Part shown: positions 55,724-64,000 of the stretch, piece after piece
Layout of the letters: the number at the start of each line of letters is the position of its first letter
Position numbering within the stretch: the first letter of the stretch is position 1
Assembly: GCF_030413175.1 (NCBI RefSeq)
Contig: NZ_CP129212.1
Span: 2,542,001-2,606,000 of the forward strand
DNA: 64,000 bases
Direction: 5' to 3'
Origin: Bradyrhizobium roseum
Lineage (GTDB): Bacteria > Pseudomonadota > Alphaproteobacteria > Rhizobiales > Xanthobacteraceae
Program-made: the position numbers and the translations under genes
Notes under the pieces: generated by a model
Seen by the model: the letters and a program-made list of their open reading frames with translations, nothing else
What the model was told of the DNA's origin: nothing
Database searches by the model: none

Positions 55724-56212
55724 CTACCAGGGCATCGGCAGCAGCCCGATGGGCAGCGGCACGCGCAGCAGTTTCGAGAAAATCAGATGGACGCCGATCG
55801 GCGCCAGCACGGCGAGCGGCAGCGACAGCTTCCAGCGGGCGCCGAGCGCGGTCGAGGTCACGAATACGATCAGCGCGGCCGTGATGATGAAGCCGAGCCG
55901 GTCGGCGACCGCCACATAGAACAGCAGTAGCGCCGGCGGCAGCAGCGCGCGAAGCCCGTAGAACCGGCCGGGCGGCGCCGGCTTGGGCTGGTCGCCCTCG
56001 ACCGGGATCAGCTCTTCTTCCTCTTCGAAGGAGTGCCCGATCCCGAATGCGATGGCGAGCCCGCATAATGCGAGCCCCGTTCCGATCACCAGCGGAAACA
56101 CGTTGGGCCCGACCGGCTGCCCCGGCACCGGCGGCAGCTGCCAGCCGCCATAGGCCGCAGCCGCGCCGAGGCCAACGAGAAACAATCCCGTGACGCGATC
56201 GGGAAGACGCAT
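55724..56212 (-). CDS. tctB: Tripartite tricarboxylate transporter small subunit TctB
   Basis: 162 residues, four membrane helices (about 5-22, 37-57, 88-105, 125-150) with the short acidic loop EEEEELIPVEGDQP between the second and third. Small membrane component of the transporter, weakly conserved in sequence but positioned as expected between tctC (33 bases upstream) and tctA (17 bases downstream). Confidence 0.88.
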   Translation of the reverse strand: MRLPDRVTGLFLVGLGAAAAYGGWQLPPVPGQPVGPNVFPLVIGTGLALCGLAIAFGIGHSFEEEEELIPVEGDQPKPAPPGRFYGLRALLPPALLLFYVAVADRLGFIITAALIVFVTSTALGARWKLSLPLAVLAPIGVHLIFSKLLRVPLPIGLLPMPW

Positions 56213-56245
56213 GGACGAACTCCGCGGATTGACGATGAAGCGCGA

Positions 56246-57241
56246 TCAGGCCTTCGAGAGGCCGGCGGCTTTCATCGCCACACCCATCTGGGCGTCGCCC
56301 TTGTCCATGAATCCGGCGAATTCGGTCGCGTCACCCCAGACGGTACCAAAACCGCGGTTGCTCATGAACTCCTTGAATTCCTTGGAGTCGTAAACCTTCT
56401 TCAGCGCCGCGGTGAGCTTGGTCGCGACGTCGGCCGGCAGGCCTTTCGGGCCGGCGATGCCGCGCCACGCCCCGGTCGAATAGTCGATGCCCATGGCTTC
56501 CTTCAGCGTCGGCACGTCGGGGAAGGCGGGATTTCGGGCCTTGGCCATCACGGCGAGGCTGCGCGCCTTGCCGGCCTCGATGATCGCGCGCGCTTCCGGC
56601 ACCGAGCAGGTGGTGAGGTCGAGGCCGCCGGCAGCGAGATCCTGCATCGCGGGCGCGGCGCCGTTCGACGGCACCCAGGCAACATGATTTGGCGCCAGGC
56701 CCATCGCCTGCATCCAGCCCACCAGCGCCAGATGCCAGATGCCGCCCTGGCCGGTGCCGGAGGCCTTGAACTTGCCGGCGGGTGCTGCCTTGATGGCGTC
56801 GGCGAGTTCCTTGACGGTCTTGTAGGGCGATCCCGAACTGACCTGGATGCCGGGCGGATCCTCGTTCATCAGCGCCAGCGGCGTGTAGCTCTTGGGTGCC
56901 AGTTCCGTGAGCCCCTGCCAGTGCATCATCGAGATTTCCACCGTCAGCATGCCGATGGTGTAGCCGTCGGGCGCCGCGGTGGCGATGGCGGAATGGCCGA
57001 CCACGCCGGAGCCGCCGGTGCGGTTGACGACGTTGAACGGCTGGCCGAGGTCTTTCTCCAGCAGGGCTGCTACGATGCGCGCGGTGGCATCTGTGCCGCC
57101 GCCGGCGCCCCACGGCACGATCACGGTCACCGGACGCGCCGGATAGGCCTGCGCGAAGGCCGGCTTGAGGCCGAAACCGGCGACAGCCGCCGCAGCCGCT
57201 GATGAAGCCGCAAACGCACGGCGCGTGATCTTTCTGGACAT
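56246..57241 (-). CDS. tctC: TctC/Bug family periplasmic solute-binding protein
   Basis: 331 residues. The N-terminus carries RRAFAASSAAAAAVAGFGLK, a Tat-like signal with two arginines, cleaved near AFAQAYPARPV. The Bug fold is shown by YPARPVTVIVPWGAGGGTDATAR and TQDLAA-type loops (AMQDLAAGGLDLT). The extracytoplasmic receptor feeds TctAB. Ligand unknown; Bug proteins bind carboxylates, amino acids or nicotinamide. First gene of the operon. Proximity to methylmalonyl-CoA mutase suggests an organic acid that yields propionyl- or succinyl-CoA, but this is an inference from position. Confidence 0.92.
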   Translation of the reverse strand: MSRKITRRAFAASSAAAAAVAGFGLKPAFAQAYPARPVTVIVPWGAGGGTDATARIVAALLEKDLGQPFNVVNRTGGSGVVGHSAIATAAPDGYTIGMLTVEISMMHWQGLTELAPKSYTPLALMNEDPPGIQVSSGSPYKTVKELADAIKAAPAGKFKASGTGQGGIWHLALVGWMQAMGLAPNHVAWVPSNGAAPAMQDLAAGGLDLTTCSVPEARAIIEAGKARSLAVMAKARNPAFPDVPTLKEAMGIDYSTGAWRGIAGPKGLPADVATKLTAALKKVYDSKEFKEFMSNRGFGTVWGDATEFAGFMDKGDAQMGVAMKAAGLSKA

Positions 57242-57446
57242 CGCGATCCTCCCCTGCGGCGCCCGTGAGTCCGGGCGCTCTTGTCATGTCCCGCATTGTA
57301 GGCGGCTTTGCGCCGCGCTCGCAAGCCGTTGGCCGATCGAACGGTTTCATGGCAGACGGGGCATCTCGCCACATCCGGAAATCGGGTGGCGGCGGTCGGA
57401 CCACCCGAAATAGGCAGTCATATGCGGCTCAGTCATTGAGCCGCGA

Positions 57447-58247
57447 TCATTGCGGCCGGTCTTCGTCGTGCTTCGGCCGCGCTCCGCCGAAAATCCTGAC
57501 GCCTTCGGGGGTCAGGTACGGCCGCAAGGTCTCCCACGGCACGAAGGCGACATAGGCGCCCTCGGCGTAGGAGCCGACCGCGTAAGGCGAGTAGTGAAAG
57601 GTCAGGCCGGAGCTCTTGCCTTTCACGGTCGATGGCGCCAGCGACACCGGCCCGATCTTGAGCAGCTTTGGCTCGATGGCTTCGATGGCGCTGACATCGA
57701 AGTCTTCCAGCCCGCGCTGCTTCTTTTCGGTCTTGAGCGAGGCCACGACGCCTAGCCGCATCGCCTTCAGCGTCTGACCGCTGTCGTCCGTTTCGGTGAA
57801 GAACGGTCGGATGCTGATGCGTTTGCCGGCGGTTTTGTCCCACAGGATCGTGTCCGTCGAACTGTTGGGATGCGCGCCGCCGGTGTTTTCGTAATCGTTC
57901 CTGACGATGCTGACATAGCGGCCATCGACCACCGAGCGCGTCTCGTATTTTCGCTCCATGGTCCAGGGACCGTTGGGGAACAGTTCCGGATTGCTCTCGT
58001 GATCCTTGTCGGCTTCGGCGCGGTTTTTCTCCGCCCACTTCCTGCCCTCGGCCACGCTGTTCGCGGCAAGCGCAGGGTCGGCCTTGATCTTCGCGTCGAG
58101 GAAAACGCTGGCTTCGAGCGCTTTGGTCTTGATGGAAATGTCCGGTTTGGGTTCGGCGGCGAGGGCGACGCCCAGCGCCGCCATGCACGCGACGGCGCCG
58201 GCCAGAACGACGGTTCTAGAAAGTCTAAGCGATGTCATGCCGCGCAC
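57447..58247 (-). CDS. Secreted DUF3298 (RsiV-like) domain protein
   Basis: About 266 residues from GTG 58247 (AAAGGA six bases upstream); an ATG at 58238 is possible. Signal peptide, then a DUF4163/DUF3298 pattern: YVSIVRNDYENTGGAHPNS (the GGAHPN motif), SIRPFFT, LEDFDVSA, and SGLTFHYSPYAVGSYAEGAYVAFVPWE towards the end. The family includes the extracytoplasmic part of RsiV and lipoprotein relatives that bind lysozyme, but this protein has no sigma-binding domain. Role unknown. It sits between tctC and the mutase large subunit without clear operon linkage. Confidence 0.82.
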   Translation of the reverse strand: MRGMTSLRLSRTVVLAGAVACMAALGVALAAEPKPDISIKTKALEASVFLDAKIKADPALAANSVAEGRKWAEKNRAEADKDHESNPELFPNGPWTMERKYETRSVVDGRYVSIVRNDYENTGGAHPNSSTDTILWDKTAGKRISIRPFFTETDDSGQTLKAMRLGVVASLKTEKKQRGLEDFDVSAIEAIEPKLLKIGPVSLAPSTVKGKSSGLTFHYSPYAVGSYAEGAYVAFVPWETLRPYLTPEGVRIFGGARPKHDEDRPQ

Positions 58248-58279
58248 GGGCAATCCTTTGCGAGACGCTCGACGATGAA

Positions 58280-60436
<2,157 letters not shown>

Positions 60437-60477
60437 GGTATCCATCATAGCATAAGTGAGCGTCGGGGGCGTCGCCC

Positions 60478-60942
60478 CTAATCATGGTCCGGATGCTGGT
60501 GGCTGTTGATCGTCGCCATCTTCTCCGGCCCGTAATTCTGCATGGTCGTCTGGCTCGGCAGGTTGGCGATGCCGACCACCCAGCCGAGCCGGGATTCGGT
60601 GCCATATTGCCGCGTCGGCACCACCCGGTCGGGGCGGTCGAACGCGCCGGTCATGATCTCGATCCGGGGGCCGCCGATCCGGCGGTAGCTCAAGGGCGTG
60701 CCGCAGGCGGCGCAGAAATCACGCTCGGCGATCGACGACGATTTGAACGAGGCCGGCGTGCCGCGGGTCCAGGCGAAATCCTCGTGTTCGATGTCGGCGA
60801 GGGAGGCAAAGGGCGCGCCCGAGGCCTTCTGGCACATCCGGCAATGGCAGATGCTGATCTTGGCGGGCGCCTTCGACATTGCAAAGCGGATGGCGCCGCA
60901 CTGGCAGCCGCCGGTCAGGACGGCCCTGTTGTTTTCAGTCAT
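60478..60942 (-). CDS. GFA/CENP-V family protein inside the mutase operon
   Basis: 154 residues. Zinc-site cysteines are GCQCGAIRF (about 12-20), CHCRMCQK (about 32-39) and CAACGTPL (about 78-85). The start overlaps the small-subunit stop by four bases (ATGA at 60939-60942) and the end is 41 bases before the large subunit, so it is embedded in the mutase operon. It is longer and distinct from the GFA protein at 1602-2009. Whether it serves the mutase pathway (for instance by handling aldehyde by-products) is unknown; the position is the only clue. Confidence 0.88.
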   Translation of the reverse strand: MTENNRAVLTGGCQCGAIRFAMSKAPAKISICHCRMCQKASGAPFASLADIEHEDFAWTRGTPASFKSSSIAERDFCAACGTPLSYRRIGGPRIEIMTGAFDRPDRVVPTRQYGTESRLGWVVGIANLPSQTTMQNYGPEKMATINSHQHPDHD

Positions 60943-62816
60943 GCTTGCTCCATCCGCTGCCAGGTTTCCCGCAGCATCGCCAGCGCGTCGCCACCGGCAT
61001 AGATGAAATCATTGACGCCGGCTTCGCGCAGCGCGGCCTCCTGTTCGCCGGGCCGCCCTGCCAGATAGATATGCTTGGCGCCTCCGGCGTGAAGGGCCTT
61101 GGCGGCGGCTACCGCGTGTTCCGCATAGGCCTTATCGGAGGAACACAGGCAGGCAATCGCGGCGCCGGACGCCTTGAAAGCCGTGGCCAGTGCTGTCGGG
61201 TCGGCAAATCCTTCGGTGTCGATCGCCTCGATGCCGCCAGTTTCGAAAAAACTCTTGGCGAATGTCGCGCGCGCGGTGAAGTCGGCCGCCGTGCCGAGAT
61301 TGGCGAGGAAGATTATTGGCCGCGCGCCGGAGGCCTTCCGTTTTTCGTCCGACTTGTCGCGCAGCGCCTCGAACGGTGCCGCCAGCCGCATCGGCGCCAG
61401 CGCATCGAATTTGTGTTTTGCCTCGCCATAGGGCGGCAACACGATCGGCCTGGCATCCAGAACGGCGGCCTCGGCCTCATGCAGGTTCGGGAATTCGCTT
61501 GCCCCGGTCAGCACGTCACGCCGCCTGGCGATATTGAGTTCGCGCGCGGCGCGGGTGGCGGCGACCTTGCGCTGGATCAGGTTCTGTTCCAGCGCCGCAA
61601 AAATGCCGCCGGCCTTTTCGATCTCCTGGAACAGCGACCATGCGGAGTCGCAAAGCTGTCTCGTGAGGGTTTCGATGCCGCCGGCGCCGGCCGCGGGATC
61701 GCTCACCTTGGCGAGGTTGGACTCTTCCAGCAGCACCAGCTGCGTGTTGCGCGCGGCACGCCGCGCGAACGGATCGGGCAGTCCCAGGGCGAGCGTATGC
61801 GGCAATACGGTGATGGCGTTGGCGCCGGCGAGGCCCGCGGAGAAGGTGGCCATCGTCGCGCGAAGCATGTTCACATAGGCATCGCGCTGCGTCAGCATGC
61901 GCCATGCAGTATCCGCCGCGACGAACAGCGGTTTTGGCGACAATCCGCAAGCCTGCTCGATCCGCGCCCACAACAGCCGCAGCGCGCGGAATTTCGCCAG
62001 CGTCAGAAACTGATCCGCATCCGCGCTGAGCCGCGCATAGACCATGCCTTGCGCATCTTCGAGCGCAACGCCGGCCTGTTCGATCGCGCGCAGATAGGCG
62101 ACACCGCACGCCAGCACGAACGCCAGTTCCTGCACCTCCGATCCGCCGGCATCATGGATCACCCGTCCATCGGCGGCGGCGAGGGGGCTTTTGAACCCCA
62201 TCGCGGCAAGGCCTTTGACTGCGTCGGTGATGGCGGGCACGATCTCGTCCCAGCTGTAGGGGCTGGAGCCCCACACCGCACAAGACCCCAGCGGGTCGAG
62301 CCCGAAGCGGATGTCGCAGGCCGCGGGATCGAGGCCCTTGCCCTTGATGTATTCGGCGAGGTGCATGGCGGCCATTCGCGATTGCGGGCCGATCTGAAGT
62401 TCGATGCCGATGCCGGCGTCGAGATGGATCCCGTCAAGGACCTGTGCGACGGCCTCCGCAGAAGGATCCAGCCCAAAGCCATGGGCGCCATTGCCGCCGG
62501 CGAATACGAGCGTCAGCCCGGTCGCGCCGTTCTCGAGGTCGTGCAGCGCCTGGGCGTTGGCCGCTTTCGCATCCGGATGGTCGACCCGCTGCATGATCTG
62601 CCAGGGTGCCGCCGCGGCACGGCCGGCGACCGGCGCGGCGCCCTTGGCGCGGCGGTAGATCGGATCGATTTTCAGCCCGTCGGCTGTCTTGCTGACCAGT
62701 TTTTCGAATGGCGCACCCTTCAGCACCCCGTCGACCAGCTTGCGCCAGTCCTCAAAGGTCGCCTGTGGAAACTCCGCCGCCAATGTCAGTTCGTCAGTCT
62801 TGGTCATCCCGCCCAT
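60939..62816 (-). CDS. mutA: Methylmalonyl-CoA mutase, small subunit
   Basis: About 625 residues (ATG 62816; the alternative at 62807 gives 622). It has the barrel domain of the mutase family (EFPQATFEDWRKLVDGVLKG; RATMATFSAGLAGANAITVLPHTLA) and a C-terminal flavodoxin-like domain. There the D-x-H-x-x-G cobalamin motif is absent (LANLGTAADFTARATF instead), as expected for the non-catalytic partner in heterodimeric mutases. First gene of the mutase block, about 84 bases downstream of folK, so read-through from the fol genes is possible. Overlaps the GFA gene. Confidence 0.93.
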   Translation of the reverse strand: MGGMTKTDELTLAAEFPQATFEDWRKLVDGVLKGAPFEKLVSKTADGLKIDPIYRRAKGAAPVAGRAAAAPWQIMQRVDHPDAKAANAQALHDLENGATGLTLVFAGGNGAHGFGLDPSAEAVAQVLDGIHLDAGIGIELQIGPQSRMAAMHLAEYIKGKGLDPAACDIRFGLDPLGSCAVWGSSPYSWDEIVPAITDAVKGLAAMGFKSPLAAADGRVIHDAGGSEVQELAFVLACGVAYLRAIEQAGVALEDAQGMVYARLSADADQFLTLAKFRALRLLWARIEQACGLSPKPLFVAADTAWRMLTQRDAYVNMLRATMATFSAGLAGANAITVLPHTLALGLPDPFARRAARNTQLVLLEESNLAKVSDPAAGAGGIETLTRQLCDSAWSLFQEIEKAGGIFAALEQNLIQRKVAATRAARELNIARRRDVLTGASEFPNLHEAEAAVLDARPIVLPPYGEAKHKFDALAPMRLAAPFEALRDKSDEKRKASGARPIIFLANLGTAADFTARATFAKSFFETGGIEAIDTEGFADPTALATAFKASGAAIACLCSSDKAYAEHAVAAAKALHAGGAKHIYLAGRPGEQEAALREAGVNDFIYAGGDALAMLRETWQRMEQA

Positions 62817-62900
62817 TATTCCCTGGCCGTCGCTTGATTTGGCCGGAAATTGCCACGCCGCGCCCGCCAAGCCAAACGGTTGTTTTGGGTCCTTTGGGGC

Positions 62901-63392
62901 TTAATCGAGGTCAGGCAGCCGCTGGATCCCCTCGGTCGAAAGCTGTGCCAGCGCATCCGAGACGCGGCGTCCCGCAATGATACGGTCGGGCACGATCTCG
63001 GCCAGCGGCACCAGCACGAAAGCGCGCTCGAAAGTCCGCGGATGCGGCAGCGTCAGTTCCGGCTTGTCGAGCTTGACGTCGTCGTAGGCGATCAGGTCGA
63101 GGTCGAGGGTGCGCGGACCCCAGCGGGTCTCACGGGCGCGGTCGCGGCCGAACTTTTTCTCGATCTTGTGCAGCGTAAACAGCAGCGCATGTGGATCAAG
63201 GCTGGTTTCGATCTCGATGCAAGCATTGATGAAGGGCGCCTGATGCATCTCGCCCCAGGGCGGGGTGGTGTAGTCGGAGGAGCGCGCGAGCAGGGCGGCC
63301 TGCGTCATGCCGCAGATATTGGCGATGGCCTTTTGGAATGTCGCGCGGACATCGCCGACATTGCCGCCGAGCGCGATCAGCACGTCAGCCAT
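62901..63392 (-). CDS. folK: HPPK, folate pathway pyrophosphokinase
   Basis: 163 residues, 2-amino-4-hydroxy-6-hydroxymethyldihydropteridine pyrophosphokinase. Signatures are LIALGGNVGD at the N-terminus and RWGPRTLDLDLIAYDD with LTLPHPR. It transfers pyrophosphate from ATP to the pterin alcohol, one step before FolP. ATG 63392 is one base after folB's stop; the order folP-folB-folK is the usual cluster in alphaproteobacteria. Confidence 0.96.
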   Translation of the reverse strand: MADVLIALGGNVGDVRATFQKAIANICGMTQAALLARSSDYTTPPWGEMHQAPFINACIEIETSLDPHALLFTLHKIEKKFGRDRARETRWGPRTLDLDLIAYDDVKLDKPELTLPHPRTFERAFVLVPLAEIVPDRIIAGRRVSDALAQLSTEGIQRLPDLD

Positions 63393-63393
63393 G

Positions 63394-63765
63394 TCAGGGG
63401 GATGACCGCTTGCGGAACAGCACTACGCCGACGTCCTCGAAGATCGCGGCGATCGGCGCATGCGGCTTGTGCACGGTCACTTTCACCGCATCGATACGCG
63501 CGAAGGCTGCGAATATCGCATCGGCCACCGCGCCGGCGGCGCGCTCCAGCAGCTTGTAATTGGTGTTCTTGAACGCCGCCGTCGCGGTCGCCACCACGCT
63601 GGCATAGGATACGGTGTCGGCGAGATGATCGGTGTTCGCCGCTTGCGAGAGATCGGCCGACAGTTCGAGGTCGATGACGAAGCGCTGTCCGACTTCGGTC
63701 TCGTGTTCCATCACGCCGTGGCGGGCATGGATGACGACGCCGGTGATGAAGATCGTATCGCTCAT
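63394..63765 (-). CDS. folB: Dihydroneopterin aldolase
   Basis: 123 residues, complete. The start IFITGVVIHARHGVMEHETEVGQRF contains the conserved Glu and the VIHARHGV strand, then YASVVATATAAF and KVTVHKPHAPI. It makes the hydroxymethyl-pterin used by FolK. ATG 63765 overlaps the folP stop by four bases (ATGA). Confidence 0.95.
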   Translation of the reverse strand: MSDTIFITGVVIHARHGVMEHETEVGQRFVIDLELSADLSQAANTDHLADTVSYASVVATATAAFKNTNYKLLERAAGAVADAIFAAFARIDAVKVTVHKPHAPIAAIFEDVGVVLFRKRSSP

Positions 63766-64000
63766 CCCTGTTCCCTGATTGCGGCGGTGACGCGCAGCGC
63801 CTGGACGGTTTCGGCGACGTCATGTGCGCGGATGATCCGCGCGCCGTTTTCGGCCGCCAGCAGATGCGCGGCAATCGAGCCGCCGAGCCGCTGATGCGGC
63901 TCCGACGGCGTCACCGTGCTGATGAAGCGTTTTCGCGAGGCGCCGACCAGCAGTGGAAGTCCAAACGACTGCAACTCGGCCAGCCGCGCCAGCGCGATCA
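63762..64000 (-). CDS. folP: Dihydropteroate synthase, C-terminal fragment (cut by window end)
   Basis: Only the last 79 codons are in the window; the gene runs on past 64000. The segment GLPLLVGASRKRFI is the family's lysine/serine/arginine motif, and GSIAAHLLAAENGARIIRAHDV is the conserved C-terminal barrel strand. It condenses pterin pyrophosphate with p-aminobenzoate. First of the folP-folB-folK set. Confidence 0.95.
   Translation of the reverse strand, partial: IALARLAELQSFGLPLLVGASRKRFISTVTPSEPHQRLGGSIAAHLLAAENGARIIRAHDVAETVQALRVTAAIREQG

Overview
The window is high-GC chromosomal DNA with short intergenic gaps and gene content typical of a Bradyrhizobium-like alphaproteobacterium (Nitrobacteraceae; Rhodopseudomonas is the nearest alternative). 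Evidence: a hopanoid-type class III aminotransferase; a GAAC-N7-GAAC SOS box in front of imuA-imuB-dnaE2; a radical SAM/UdgX repair pair; the TIGR03808/TIGR03809-type protein pair; an ECF sigma/NrsF pair; and at least five families of short palindromic repeats of rhizobial style. No tRNA, rRNA, CRISPR array, transposase or prophage gene was seen. The genus is an inference.

Layout. 0-8 kb: aminotransferase, GFA-fold protein, unknown protein, a GMC oxidoreductase/hydrolase operon, and two tandem M20 amidohydrolases, each behind a -24/-12 (sigma-54 type) promoter-like site. 8-17 kb: DNA-repair island, with radical SAM protein and UdgX on one strand and the mutasome imuA-imuB-dnaE2 on the other, around one SOS box; dnaE2 carries an in-frame palindromic repeat. 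17-23 kb: DevBCA-type ABC exporter, MgtC-like protein, an unknown membrane protein and a PilZ protein. 23-30 kb: SDR, two-part family III CoA-transferase, and a CusB/CusA-type heavy-metal RND pump. 30-42 kb: methyltransferase plus MTHFR-like protein, FAD oxidoreductase, an unknown three-gene membrane operon, hydrolase, TolC-type channel, acetyl-CoA hydrolase/transferase and enoyl-CoA hydratase. 42-50 kb: signalling, with ECF sigma plus NrsF, DUF2336 protein, diguanylate cyclase, then a second ECF sigma/anti-sigma/subtilase operon followed by a candidate sRNA. 50-54 kb: TIGR03809/TIGR03808-type pair, pyroglutamyl-peptidase-like protein and MeaB. 54-64 kb: tripartite tricarboxylate transporter, DUF3298 protein, both methylmalonyl-CoA mutase subunits with a GFA gene between them, and folK-folB-folP (folP cut by the window end).

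How they work together. The clearest functional units are SOS mutagenesis/base repair (8-17 kb), two membrane-stress sigma-factor circuits (43-50 kb), and methylmalonyl-CoA metabolism with its GTPase chaperone (53-63 kb). The less understood parts are the operon at 34.4-36.3 kb, the sigma/anti-sigma/protease operon with its prodomain-like anti-sigma tail, the two-gene methyltransferase/MTHFR unit, and the palindromic repeats that enter or end coding sequences. All functional statements rest on reading motifs and family memory; no search was run.
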